Shown here piece after piece: positions 13,620-26,164 of a stretch of 64,000 bases of DNA. Under the pieces are notes generated by a model, which was not told the DNA's origin, ran no database searches, and saw only the letters and a program-made list of their open reading frames with translations. The first letter of the stretch is position 1. Every line of letters starts with the position of its first letter. The DNA is from Atherix ibis (taxonomy: Eukaryota > Arthropoda > Insecta > Diptera > Athericidae). Position numbers and translations under genes: made by a program. The stretch covers positions 29,834,167-29,898,166 of the forward strand of contig OY282610.1 in assembly GCA_958298945.1 (NCBI GenBank), given 5' to 3'.

Positions 13620-14480
13620 ATGCTTGCTCATCATTATCAATTACAACGGAAGTCTGGTCTAATCCTGATGAATTACAGAGCTCAAAGAATCCTGGCTTTG
13701 CACCACGGTCCTACAGTTTAAAATTCTTTTGTTATCCTGGCTAATGGTGATGTGTTACCGAAGGCACGGCCTAAATTGTCTCCTAGGATGGTTGTAATAA
13801 CTCTCTTGGATCTTGTCATTAAATTGGCTCCATAATGGTGAAAACTAATGGAGTGGTCCACAAAATCTTTGAAGGATCTTCCTTTCGACTGCCTTGTAAA
13901 GAAGAAGCTTCCATGTTATAGTCAAAATTTTTGATCGAAATAATTTATACTTACTGAAAGAAAATTTGCTGACAGATAGGAACTAAGCATGGGTCACTTC
14001 CACCTCTTCCATGACTACAATCTCCTATATGTATGCGGCTTCTGTTAATTGGTCTTGTCTTCGACGGCGATGGTGCAAAACATGTACTTTGAGCTGCCTT
14101 AATTTATGTGCATCCCAAGATTTATTGTGCCGACTGAATTTTGATGGTATCCCACATACTGACCCCTGAGTTACGATCTGCTTTCTCGAGCGTCAGGTTA
14201 AAGATGACATATTTTTTCCTTTCCAGGACACCATTATTCGACTGATTCCACTGCTTTCACACTTTCTCTCATACTAGTCATGATCAGCCTAGTAAAATTT
14301 TACCCTGGCTATGCTATCATACGTGGCCTTAAATTCGATGAAGGGTTGACTATATTCCAACAGTTTTTCCATCGATTGCTGCAGAGAGGAGATCTGATCT
14401 GTTTGATCATTTACCTAGAGTGAAGCCTCTTCTAGAATGGGGCTATCCTGACTAGTCAAATACCGCAGAATATCTTATAC
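13620..14480 (-). mobile_element. LINE remnant, FIDFKAA family, copy 1
   Basis: Read on the minus strand, FIEFKATYDSIARVKFY near 14280-14350 is the reverse transcriptase motif A of a LINE family whose other copies read FIDFKAA. The element continues to lower coordinates with broken ORF2 and ends near 13625 in a TGATAATGATGA-like tail, which also ends the copy at 42840-43790. Confidence 0.6.
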
Positions 14481-14759
14481 ATAGTATTCAGTAACATTGG
14501 TTGATTAACTATAAGAAAACTATTTTTGTCAGTTACTTTTGGTTAAAAAAGTTTTTTTTTTTAAATACACAACATAATTATGAAATAAGTTCATAATTGT
14601 TAAAACATTTTGATAATGATTGTTAAAAAAAAATATTTTCAAATACAATAATTGATTTATTTTTGATTTTAAATATTCTTCATTTTTTTATTTTTTTGAC
14701 ACAAAATTAAGTACTTTGCCAAATACTATACAAAATTATTTATTGAGCTGTAAATAATA

Positions 14760-15790
14760 CCAGGTGTATAAGGGTAAATCCGCTGCTTTTTAGTCAAAAA
14801 AACATATGTTTTCTTCATAGAAAAGAAAAATAAATTTATGTGTTAAACATATATATCGAGCCATTTGCGGACGTCTTCGTAAGAATCGAAGTACTGCTCA
14901 GCGAGCGCGTGGCCCATCGTCGAAAACAGGTGGTAGTCGGAAAGCACCAGGTCTGGTGAATAAGCGGGGTAGAGTAGCATGTCCCAGTTGAGTGTCTCCA
15001 AGTAGTTTCGGACCATTTTTGACGTGTGCGATGGTGCGTTGTCGTGGAGGAAAATCAGATTGTCATGTTTTTGTTGATAATCCGTTCTTTTTTCATGCAC
15101 AGCACGGTGCAATTTGATCAGTTGTTGGTGGTAGCGGTGGACATTGACAGTTTTACCAGGTTTCAACATCTCATAGTAGACGATACACTGCTGATCCCAC
15201 CAAATGCACAGCATCTTCTTCTGTCCGAAGCGATTTGGTTTTGGGGAAGATGTTGATGGTTGGCCGGGATCAACCCACGATTTCTTGCATTTAGGATTCT
15301 CGAAATATATCCACTTTTCATCGCCTGTCACAATCCGATGTAGGAACGACTTTCTTTTTTGTCTGGAGAGCAAGATTTTGCTTGTGTTTTGGCGTCGCTC
15401 CATCTGCCTATCGTTCAATTCAAGCGGCACCCATTTTCCGCAGACGCATGGAAATGGCTGGTTGAATAATACTCAATTGCTCCGCGAGCATTTTTTGCAA
15501 TTGGGTATCGTTTTCGTCCAAAAGAGCCTGCAATTGATGGTCATCAACCTTCCTCGGTAGCTGATTTCTTCAAATTGAAGCAGAAAAGCAGAGCTCCCGG
15601 AATATGCTATTTTTCTGGCACAAAACTATCAAAAAAATGTATGTTGTTTTACGAAATTGCTAACAATGTGCACTGATTAATGTTGACAAATGTCAAACTC
15701 ATAAAAAAAAGTATGGCGTGCCCTTTGTAGCTTAATACGCTCACTCATGCCATCTATGACCAAACAGCGGATTTAAGCTTATACACCTGG
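14760..15790 (-). mobile_element. Mos1-like mariner, internally deleted
   Basis: Complete element of 1031 bp flanked by TA (14758-14759 and 15791-15792). Terminal inverted repeats begin CCAGGTGTATAAG and share TAAATCCGCTG at both ends. The minus strand encodes a transposase: NLKKSATE near 15570, then a deletion to PRKVDDHQLQALLDE, QPAISMRLRKMG near 15430-15470, a small deletion with frameshift, then a 195-residue open stretch (14843-15430). That stretch has VTGDEKW, HDNAPSH and YSPDLVLSDYHLF with 34 residues between the second and third D, as in mauritiana-subfamily mariners. The C-terminal end is cut at WLDIYV. Inactive, but one of the better preserved elements here. Confidence 0.9.
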
Positions 15791-15792
15791 TA

Positions 15793-16565
15793 AACTCTAA
15801 ATATTAAAAGAATTAAAATTTTCTGCTATTTAAGGTAATTTATTATGAGATATACATATTTAGAATTATTGAAGGCATTTAATAAAAGTTAATTTAATTA
15901 TTAAGTTAACATGAAAGAAAAAAACACAAAGACTTTCTTACCATAAATGAGCAAAAATCAAAGAACTTATATAAAAGGGGATTAAAATTTCATTTTACCA
16001 CCTATTTTCAGTTAATCGCATTTGTAGCTTAATGATTTCGTTACATTATTACCAATATTTGTTTATTCAATAGATAGAAAATTATTATTTCCTTTAAGTA
16101 AACATTTAAACTCACCAAAATTTAAAATTAAATTAGTATACTTGGATGTATGCAAGTTTATATATGGTACGTTAGTGTTTGACTGTAGAGAAAATATTAT
16201 AGCACATTAATAAATCGGTTTACTTAAGCAAATTTACTTTTAATTAAATTTTTCTTTGATAATATTTATACAGTACTATAAAAAATATTATTTATTTTAT
16301 TATTATAATTTAAAAAATTAGATTGTTTCTCATGGTAGCTGTAGCTTAAGTTTCGAACATTTATCCGTTGTTAAAACTTAAGTTAGCAAAGCATACGTGA
16401 ACGAAACTTCGTAACGAAACCTCGTTTGGATTTTTCTTCTGGTATTGCTAGATTTGGCAACAATGCTATTGAAAAATTCCATAATTTAAACGATACTTCG
16501 TTGATCGTTTGTTAAAATCTGTTCGCTTAGTCATCGGTGGTCAGTCGGTGCGAGAAAGTTTTTAA
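15793..16565. other. AT-rich DNA, possible 5' part of a DD41D-like element
   Basis: The last 170 bp (from about 16395) change to mixed composition with repeated ACGAAAC and CTTCGT words. This may be the untranslated start of the remnant that follows. The rest is featureless. Confidence 0.4.
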
Positions 16566-16920
16566 TTGAGGGAGAGTGTTCGTGAAGGAGTTTTCTTTTG
16601 TTTGCGTATATTATTATTAGTAAGGGGCTTTGATTTAAATATGCTCAATCTTTTTTATACGTTTGTATTTTGCTTTCAGTACCATTTAATCATGGAGTAC
16701 TACACGATTAAACGAAAACGTGTCGACATAATAAAATCTTACCAAATCACAGATTTCGTGAAGAAATTAAGGAACATTTTTGGCTAAATAGCTACGTAAA
16801 CAAGCACAATTATCGGATCTGGGATGAAAAATTGTCACAACAGTTTGAGGAGTTTCTTTTGCATCCATAAAATCATACTGTTTGGTTATGCAGGTTTTCA
16901 TGGGAGAAATTCCATAGGAC

Positions 16921-17690
16921 CTGGAGGTGTTGCGTGGAAGTCTTCACTACCGTCTATGGTGGGACATACCGCTTGCCGGTTGTACGGTTATGAATGAAGA
17001 AGTTCAGGATCTTAGTACACGCGAGTGGCGTGTACTGGTCCTGAATAGAATGTGTGAAATTTGGCAACGTCGATGGGATGAGAGTGTGAGTGGCAGATGG
17101 ACGCACATGTTCATTTCAGACGTGTGCTTTGTGGGGCGGCGGAGAAGAGTGCGAAGCACCTTCTCATTGAGTGTGGCCTGTACAGGGATTTGCATGACTT
17201 TCGAGTCTTGGCGAACCCGGCTTACCGGTCTGAGCTGGCTAACCGGTGCCTATGGATCTGCAAGATTCCTTACCATAGCTCAATGAGCAGAGTACAAATC
17301 GAAGTATTCTTAAAACAAAAATTGGTACTACGGGAATCGGGGAGCCCCATAGTGTTAAAACACACTGTGCCCGACAATGGTGTGGCGCTTTAGGCAGCAA
17401 CGTAGTGGTTGTGGTTAATACCCATATCGCGGGTACGGTCTACGGATCGCTGGTGGTAGATACTGGTAATTATCTCGAGCACTGTTACTGCTTATAACAG
17501 TAGAGATTTAGAGAGACCTCGCCACCAGAAGATGGAGTAGTTAGCTTTTGCCAGTAATGGTGGTGTGTTGATTGAGCGTAACTTAATCTCTATGGTCGTA
17601 GTCGACTCGTGGTTTTATGTTTAACGACATAAAACCACGAGTCGACTAAATAATCTCGTGGTTTTATGTCGTTAAACACATTATATTATG
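16921..17690 (+). mobile_element. R1-like LINE 3' end, copy 1
   Basis: A 5'-truncated LINE. The open stretch encodes RWDESVSGRWTHMFISDV (about 17064-17125), then in another frame AEKSAKHLLIECGLYRDL (about 17137-17190), the Cys/His-rich tail typical of R1-type ORF2. About 450 bp downstream of this is homologous to the copy at 21202-21910, including the sequence before the 3' end. The end carries a strong hairpin at 17599-17648. Confidence 0.65.
17599..17676. repeat. 22-bp perfect hairpin plus a third inverted copy at a LINE 3' end
   Basis: Arms 17599-17620 and 17627-17648 are exact reverse complements with a 6-nt loop (TTAACG). A further copy of the left arm with CGTTAAAC follows at 17655-17676. 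In the sister LINE copy near 21862-21892 the same place has a weaker hairpin, GTGG...CCAC. Confidence 0.9.
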
Positions 17691-17779
17691 TTTAAATAAT
17701 ATAATATTACCGTATTGTATGAACTTTTCAGCACAACAAAAAACGTCGAGCGATTATAACAATTTTTTTAGCGTCAATC

Positions 17780-17842
17780 GGACAATATCTATAGTCAACC
17801 AAATATTAAGACTTTATATTTGGTTGACTATAGATATTGTCC
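17780..17842. repeat. Perfect 27-bp inverted repeat, 9-nt loop
   Basis: Arms 17780-17806 and 17816-17842 pair without mismatch. It lies just before the LDFFLRSYVKS segment of the split DD41D-like remnant, where sequence for the second catalytic D would be expected. Confidence 0.95.
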
Positions 17843-17950
17843 CTTTTAGAATGCCTTTAGATTTTTTTCTAAGGAGCTACGTTAAATCAATGGTCTAAGA
17901 ACCCTCTTGCATCATCTCCTGTGCATGCCATTTGAACAATATTAATTGGA

Positions 17951-20859
17951 AATTATAATTATAATTTTATCTGCAGATAAAACTCTTTATGTTATATAAA
18001 AATTTAAACGTCCTTAACGGAAAACTTTTCATATTTTGAGAAAATGGCCTGGCATTCCAGTATTTCTTTCTTTTTCTCTATTGTTGGTCCCTTATTTTAG
18101 TTTTTTTTTAAATTTTTATTTTTTATTTTCTTAATTCTATGTTAACTAAATTTTTGTTACTAATAAAATTTTATGATTCTCTTAATCTTGATAACTTCCA
18201 AAACCTCAAAATTTTATATTTACATAATCAATCCGAAAATTTTTACAAAAATATACAAAAACTTTAGCAATATGTTGGGAAATTGTGCAAAAATTTGCTT
18301 GAGTCATTATGATAAACAATTTTCTAATATTACAAGCAAAAGATACTATTACGGTGGTTTTTTGGAAAATTAAAATTTTTTTTTTTTTTTGAAAATATAA
18401 AATATCAAATATTAAAATATGAAAAAAAAAGCAATTATAAACTTCGCAGAAATAGCATTTTTGTGCAACATTTTTCTCAAATCCGGATTGGATTTACAAA
18501 TCTCCATTCACCAAAATTAGTCATTTTCTCATTAAAATTTACTAATTTTCTTTCAAATTATTAATGAGGTTTATGTTTTTTTTTTTTTTATAAACTTTGG
18601 TTTGTATACTGAAAAGTACATTAGAAAAATAAAATAAATAAAATTTGTATAAATTTAAATATAATTATAGTAATAAAAATGGAAAGAAAAAAAATTTTTT
18701 GGGAAATAAAAATTAATTTCGTTGAATTAACCCTGTTAAGGCCACGTCTGCGGGTGGGTCTGTACAATTTTTTATAGCAAAAGCCGATTTTTCTTAGCAT
18801 TAAATAGATTTAGAGCTTAGTTTTTAATGGGCTGCACAGCCACGAGTGGAAGACTTTGATTAATGGAAATTTTCTTTTACCATTATTATTTCTTTTTTCT
18901 GAAATATGTAAAAAATTTTTTTTATATATTTAATAATATAATTTTTTTTCAAACCATATTACGAAAATGACTCCTAACAGATTAAAATAATTTTTAATAA
19001 CAAATTTCACATATATAGTTGTATTTAGTTATTTTATCAAAGGTATTTTTAAATAATTTTTATTTGTAAATTTCATCAATCAATTTTTACCAATTTTAAC
19101 ATGATAAATAAGTATTTTTTTTTTAATTTCAACAATATTAGAAAAGTTTATATAAGTCATGTTATTGCTATAGATTATTTCTGTTTTCAAATTAATACCT
19201 ATAAAAGCCACAAAAAAAATACCAAATATTCAATGAAATAAAATAAAAAAAATTATTCCATTAAACATTTAGTATAATTTATCATATGAAGAGCAATATA
19301 TATATATATTTTCTCAATCTTTAAAAAAATGTATAACGATACTATATATAAAATGTTGGTATAAAAATTTAATGAATTTAATGAGATTTTGTTCAAATAT
19401 TATATGAGTTTTTAAAAAGAATTTGATCTTATTTGGGAAAGATGGGTGATTTTTAAGAAACCCCTTTTGGATCTGATAACAACCCGAATATTAACAGACA
19501 TGATGAATGAAATTCTTATTTTATATCAAAAAAAAAAAAGTTTATTTTTCTGATATTTGCTTAAAAGATGATCCGTTTAATTAAAATTCCTTACATTTTA
19601 CAAAATGATTACGAAAATTTTTTGTTTGTTTCAAAATATTACAAATAATGATTAAAATCAATGAAATAAGAGATAATAAAATGTGAATAAAAAAAAATGT
19701 TAGGAAAATTCACAAAAGTAAATGAAAAATTTTAAGTCCCATTTTTTTTTTTTTTTTTTTAAAAGAGGATACAGAAATGTTTGAAATTTTTTTTTGTAAT
19801 AAAATGAAATAAAAGTGACTGAGATGCGAAAGTATTTTTTTTTTCTTGCTAAAAGTTAATAAATCTTCACTACGCCTTAATTACTCAACGGATATGAATA
19901 AGAAAATATAGAAAGGAAAAAAAGGATAATATACTAATTAGAATTTTTCCATTTCTATACCCTTAACATACCCATACCCTAGAAAGCGAATTTTTTTTAA
20001 CGGTTTTATTATTTAGTATAAAAAAGGAGAATTTTTTTTTTGTTTGGTGTGAAAAAGGACGAAAAGGATAATGAAAAAGCAGATGAAAAAGAGAAATTAT
20101 CTGAAATTTAATCCTTTGGGCAGAAAAGTATTATTACAAGATAGAAGCTGTCTTACATTCCGTTAAGAGACTTTTTCCTATTATTTTGAGGTTTTTTTTC
20201 CCCTCTATTACTAAATTTTTCTTTAAAAAATCGACAGGACTATAATTGTTATATATATTGTATATTTATATAGAGGGAGAGAACATTATTGGTATACATG
20301 ATAAGATTTATTTTAGGATGAATACTTTTTTAAATGGAACTTAATAGTTGTTACTGTAATTGGTATTTCGTTTATGATAATTCTTTCCTAACAATTGAAT
20401 GGTATGTCCTGTTTTTATATTCACTATAAAATTTTATCTATGAAAAAAGGATTGCTAATAATAATTTTTTTTTTTTTATTTTTTTTTAAATAATTATGAG
20501 AATTTCCAATTTTTTTTTTGTATTTTAAATAATTTTAATTAAAGAATTTTATTTTGAGAGAAGTTCAACAATTTTAATATTATTTTTTCCTTTTTGACAT
20601 TTTGAAAATTTGATCAAAACTTTTTTGATTATTGCTTCAAAAATTTTAATTGATTGGAAAATGGTTCGTTTTTGTCGCAGAAAAAAATATTTTTTTAATA
20701 AAGAAAAAAATTGTATTCATTAGGAATTACAAGGCAAAGAAGAAAATTCTACAAGAATATATCTCTGAATTTAATACAATATCTTTTTTTAAGGGTTCTT
20801 TTATTAATATTGATTCTTTTAAAAAAAATTTCTTGACTATTTATGTTTTTAAGGGAATT
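17951..20859. other. AT-rich intergenic DNA
   Basis: Many A/T homopolymers. A single GC-balanced patch at 18735-18860 is unassigned. Confidence 0.7.
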
Positions 20860-21185
20860 TGATCATCACCGGAAGCATGGTTCAGGTTTGTTGAATCAAA
20901 GATTTTTGCACATCGACACTCCCAGCATATTTTTCGTGTCCTGGCTAACGTTATAATTCCACTGAAGGCAGAGCCTATCGACTTTTGGGACCACTAATGG
21001 AGCCGCTGTAGACTTTCCGCGCAGAATTTGTCTTACCCATATGGATAAACTTTCCAGTACCACATAAGCCCATTGAGCTTAATTTTATCCATAATCGGGC
21101 GATTGCGTTAAGGCTTCACAATTTCGTCGATAAATAGGCTCCAAAATTGTCCATTTTCTCTTGTAAGCGATGAAACAATCTGCGA

Positions 21186-21926
21186 CTGATCCCCCTCTCA
21201 GAGTGCCAAGCATCTTCTCGTTGAGTGTGGCTTGTACGGGGATTTGCGTGACTTAGCTGCATGTGGAATCATGATGAATGATGAGAGTGTGGATGTGAGT
21301 GGTGTGTTGGGTGTGACAGAGAGGTATGAATGCCTTAATAGATTTGCCGTGGCACTATTTGAGAGAAAAGCGAGATTGGTGCATGAATAAGTGTGTGAAT
21401 GACACGCAGGGTGGCTACAACCGGGTGAAAGACTAAGGTCAATTCCGCTGAGCTGGCTTAGTGGTGCCTAGGAATTTACAAGATTCCTTATCGTAGCTCA
21501 GTGAGCGGAGTACAAAGCGAAGTACTCATAAAACATAAATTGGTACAACAGGAATCGGGATGCCCCATGGTGTGAAAATACACTGTGCCCGATTTAGGTG
21601 AGTCGCCAATTTGCAGCAATATGGTGGCTGTGGTTATGCCCATGTCGCGGGTATGGTCTCCGGATCGCGGGTGTGACATAACCGGTAATAACTTTCAATT
21701 ATCTCGGGCACTGTCACTGTTAATGACAGTAGAGGTTTTGGTACTCCTCTCCACCAGTAGGTGGAGTAGTTAGCTTATAATTGATTACTAACAGTTAACT
21801 GCCAGTAATAGTGGTGCGTTGATTGAGCGTACCTCAATCCCCTATAGTCGTAGGCGACTTGTGGTTTTAGGTTGAAGACAATTAAGCCACATTAAATAAA
21901 AACATTATAACTGATCTCCCTTTCAG
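21186..21926. repeat. 16-bp target-site duplication flanking the R1-like insertion
   Basis: Left copy at 21186-21201 and right copy at 21911-21926 read CTGATCyCCCTyTCAG, 14 of 16 identical. They bracket the insertion at 21202-21910. Confidence 0.8.
21202..21910 (+). mobile_element. R1-like LINE 3' end, copy 2
   Basis: A 5'-truncated insertion beginning within SAKHLLVECGLYGDLRDL and continuing through VLGVTERYECLNRFAVALFE (about 21310-21370), the C-terminal end of an R1-type ORF2. A long 3' UTR is shared with the copy at 16921-17690. Flanking 16-bp duplications show integration into an older LINE. Confidence 0.7.
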
Positions 21927-22530
21927 ACGTGGACAAGAGTTTGCAATAGCTTTAACGCTTTCGCAGTGGAAAACCCAAATTTTCGAAGAATACGAGTATA
22001 CGAGGACTGATCCTGTACAACAGTAGCTTCAGTGTTATTATTCCGAGATTTCTTTCTCAAGAAGGAGAATGGTTTAATTCTGTCAAAACTTTAATCTCCA
22101 ATCTGTATAGGACTAGTTAGTGTAAATGGGCCATAATGTACTCTGTTTTGACTTAATTTATACGCAAATCAAGATTTTTGGCCGCCGGCTCTATAATGAT
22201 GAAGGTCTCTCGCAAAGCTTATTTTGATCAACACATAATCGTTAATATCGTTGGTGTATTCTAAAAGCTGGCCAGACTTCATCAGGATAGTACTTCTTGA
22301 CCCCTGAGTTAGGAATCACTTTTTCAGCGCCTTATCGGAGACTACTCTGAATGTTAAATAGCTCTGACAGTGATTCAACTATTTTTAATTTTCCTCTTAT
22401 ATTAGTCATGTTTAGAGTTTCTGGAAACTCTCTCAAGGATGTGTAGCGTCTTACTCTGGCTATGCTCTTTAAAGCCGATAAATTTTGTTACAGAATTTTC
22501 ACTTATTTGTAACGAGTTGAAAATATCTCA

Positions 22531-24925
22531 ATTATTTTTGTCTAGGTTAATTTGATATTTAAAAATAGAAGAATAAAATTTACAATTACTAGAAATAGAA
22601 ATTTTTGTATTTTTAGGTGATTCTAAATTTGTCTTGGGACTATATCCTCTCTTTGAATATCTTTAAAGTACTGAAATTTTATGGTAATTTTTCGTTTTTA
22701 TTCTTCTTAGCGCTGATTTTGTTGTTGGTGACATTATGAGAAATTGAAATAGAAACAAAACAAAACCTTCGCAAATACATTCAATGTTTATTATCTGAAA
22801 ACCATTTATTTAGTTTTATATCATTTTCACCCTAATGTTTGTGTTGATAACTAAAAACTTTTAGCAATTCCATTCTGTCCTTTCCAAAAATGAAAATGTT
22901 CACTTAGAAATTATAAAATATTTGCTCTTAAGACATCTTTCAAAGTTGTAAATATTCGTTTTGGTTTTTTTTCTTCTTTCTTCTAAGTATTTTTGTTGTT
23001 GTGTTAGTCGTTTTTCATTTAGTACCAGATATAGCGTACGCTCCTTAGTTGTTTTTATTACCAGTCTTACATTATGTGAAATAGGAAAATTTTCAAATTC
23101 AACAATATTTATAATACTGTGTTCAAAGAGGTCATGTAGTTGTGATTATCATGTCGCTTTGTTAGAAAAGAGAAATCGCTTCCCAGATTGGGAATTATCA
23201 TACAAAATAGAATAGGGAAATCAAAAAAAAAAAAAACAAACAAAAAAAATACCAAAAAGAATCCAAAAAATTCTTAAGACATCCTAATAATATTGGTGGT
23301 AGTGATGGTAGTAGTAGTTGTGTTCAAACCATAAATATATGTCAAGATATTTGTACTTTTTGTGTGAAATTTTCATCTGAATGTATATTGTGGCACACTT
23401 AACGAATATTTATATGGTTAGTTATATGTAGCCCGAATACCCTTGCTAGTATACGAGTATATGCAAACTATTGCCTATAAAGGAAGCTACATTCAGAAAT
23501 GGTTATACGAAAATTTATTGGAGAAATAGTAAATTTTCTCCTAAAATACTAAGTTCAAGGCTTTAATATGTCTGTTCGAAATTGTTAGTCTCTAAATTTT
23601 TTCGCTTGCACAAGTGTTTTCTTCGAATGGATTACAATCGGATGTCCTTTTATATAGAATATATTTATGTATGTTCGTAACTATATTCATTCAAAATTAG
23701 TAGCAATTTCAGTGTATTTTGGTTTGTTCGTATGAAGATGAGTACAAGCGTTTTGAACGCAAAATCTCTTGCCAATATGAATTGTTACATTTACTAGCCC
23801 TCCTCTATACAGATTTTCATATCTTTATTTATATATACATATATATATAGATTCATTTCTTATAGCATATAGAAAACGTAGTGTTGAATTATGGTTTTGT
23901 TACAATTATAGAAACGTTTTCCGCAACTATAAGAACATATCGTTCCACTTTCAATGGTCCTACCCCAGTCCAGTTAGTATAGTCTGTCTGCAGTCCAGTT
24001 GTCAAATGGAAGAAGGTAACTGATAGTTTTTAGGAGTAACATTTTTTTTCCTCACTTACCCCAATCCTATATACACTATAGTATCCAAAATGTTTGGTTT
24101 TTGTGTCTAACTTTTCTGTTAGTTTATAAGAAAAATATCTTAGTTTTCTTTCGTCTTATTTTAACATTTTTATCTATTTGACTATTTTAGCCCACTTTTC
24201 CAAATCTTTTTCTTAAACTTGCTAGAATAGATTGAAATGTTTTTTTTTATTTATTTATTTTTATTATACATGAACATATTCTGTTTTAGCCTAAAAGAAA
24301 ATACTTTCGGTTTTTTTTTAATCTATTTTTTTTCCTTTTTTTTTGATTTTAGGACAAACATTTTAAGTAATATAAATTTTTTTTGCAGGCTTTCAATCTT
24401 CTATAGGAATTAAATAAAAGTTTAGTATATATTTTGTTTGTTTTATTTATTTGTAGTTTTTTTTTTAAACTAAATTTTTTTTTTCATAAATTTGATAAAA
24501 CATATAAATTTTTTTTTTATAAATGATTTACTATGGAATACAAACTAATTTGATAAAAGCTTTTAGGATTTTCTATGATAATACAAATTTAAGTATTATG
24601 CAGAAAGAATTGGATTTGGCGCATAAAAAATATAGGTTTTAGAGTCGGAACAAATTTGGAGTGTGAATCTTCTCTGATTCCTCTAATTAACATTTCTTAA
24701 CATTAGAAAATTGCAAATCACATGGACCAAACTAAAAATATAATAGCAATAAAGTAGCGTTTACTATTTTGTATTGAAATTATTTTACATTGCAATGTTC
24801 AGTACTTCCGTAGTAGTATGAGAAATAATTATAGTAAAAATAACATCACATGAAAATTAATTTTTTAATCGGAAAACATTTTACTTGTTAGATATTAGAA
24901 AAATGGCAATAAGAAATAGAATTAT
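22531..24925. other. AT-rich intergenic DNA
   Basis: No gene recognised. Confidence 0.7.
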
Positions 24926-25957
24926 GAGATCGGGCTGACAAGTTAGTGATAAACGAAACATAGAATTAATTAAATCAACAATAATTAAGTCATTTTTAAA
25001 GAAAATCTCCTTTCAGCTTGATATACTTGACCTAACGATATTGGAACATTTTTCTACTGTCCGTTACTACAATTTTTTATACTCGGCAAAATAGGCGAAC
25101 GTTTCGGTTATAACTTTAGGATTGGATGCGAATGCATTAAGGTTTGGAAATATGAAAAAGTTACAATGAACCAAATTTAGAGAATACGATGGGTGGAAAA
25201 GCAATTTATAAGGTATTACAATTCCACAAAATTTTGCTGTTGATTATTTTGCTATTCACAATGTAAATCCACTAATAGAAAACTTTTCTTTCGCAAAATG
25301 CGGTCGTTTTACTTGATTTCCTTATTCAACTGGTCAAATAATGATGTATAATATTGTCCTGCTACTATTTTTCTTATTTCAAGATAGTAGATGAAGATTA
25401 TACTATGTGCAAGCTAGAAAAAAATAGTGATAACGTTTTCAGCCGACGGAACCATTTTCGCCTTGTTTGGTAAACGTTTGCTAGTAGAAATCAATTTGTG
25501 TGACTGAACTTTAGTTTCTGGTGTGTAACGGTAAATCCAAATTTCATTAATAACTATGAATTGATCTGAAAATTTATTTGGATTACGCTTAAAAATATCC
25601 AAACAGTCCATTGAAGTCATTATGTGTATATGAACAAGTTTTTGGTCAGGTATTAGCTAACGCAGCACCCATCTCGTCGGTATCTTTTTCATACGTAAAA
25701 TTTTATAAATTATGTTGCCTATACGTTCTTATATATAGTTTTTTTCTTGCAAAAATAGTGTTTTATTAACAAATAATAAAAAAAAACATAAACCTTGTCT
25801 AATTTCAATAGCCGTCAAAAATAAACTAATAAACATATCTTTATTAAATTTTCTATATGTTCTTTTTAATCGTTAATTATTAAAAAAAAATTTAGTTTTG
25901 CCGATATTACCCACATTTCTTATATTTATCACCGAATTATCAAACTAACCTCGTAAT
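24926..25957 (-). mobile_element. Decayed mariner element, family A copy 2
   Basis: Ends match family A: GGGCTGACAAGTTAGTGATAAA at the low end and, inverted, CGAGGTTAGTTTGATAAT at the high end. The minus strand at 25414-25620 encodes CLDIFKRNPNKFSDQF and INEIWIYRYTPETK, the segment around the first catalytic residue; the expected D is N in this copy. Upstream, a degraded LTPDQK-like stretch lies near 25645. Used here as reference for the hairpin in copy 1. Confidence 0.7.
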
Positions 25958-26164
25958 GTAAGTTACCAAATAGTAAAAATTTAATCCTTTTCATTGACTA
26001 TAATGCGACAATCGTAATACCAATACAGAAGCTATTGATAGTGTATTATTCGACATTTTATCTTACCTATTGTAATTTAACGGCACTTTTTTTTCTAAAG
26101 CACCGATTTTTCTAGTTAAATATTTGTAAAAGTTATAAATATAATAAAATAAATTTTAATTATA

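Larger units (their letters stand above)
16566..17950 (+). mobile_element. DD41D-like Tc1/mariner remnant, split by an R1-like LINE
   Basis: An N-terminal piece at 16692-16787 reads MEYYTIKRKRVDIIKSYQ, and the element at 47838 starts in a similar way. A second piece near 16800-16920 resembles NKQNxRIW and a VTVW-to-IGP region. A third piece near 17850-17905 reads MPLDFFLRSYVKS, matching LTPLDYFLWSYLKS of the DD41D copy. The R1-like LINE at about 16921-17690 sits between the second and third pieces. Decayed; the outer ends were not found. Confidence 0.5.
20860..22530 (-). mobile_element. LINE remnant, FIDFKAA family, copy 2, split by an R1-like LINE
   Basis: The minus strand at 20865-21185 holds the 3' part, including a stretch like the LNRLRWAG segment of the 43.5-kb copy. 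The minus strand at 21927-22530 holds the upstream reverse transcriptase part (an FIGFK-like stretch near 22470-22490, then an EYTNDI-like YADD region near 22250). The two parts are interrupted exactly by the R1-like insertion at 21202-21910. Confidence 0.6.
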
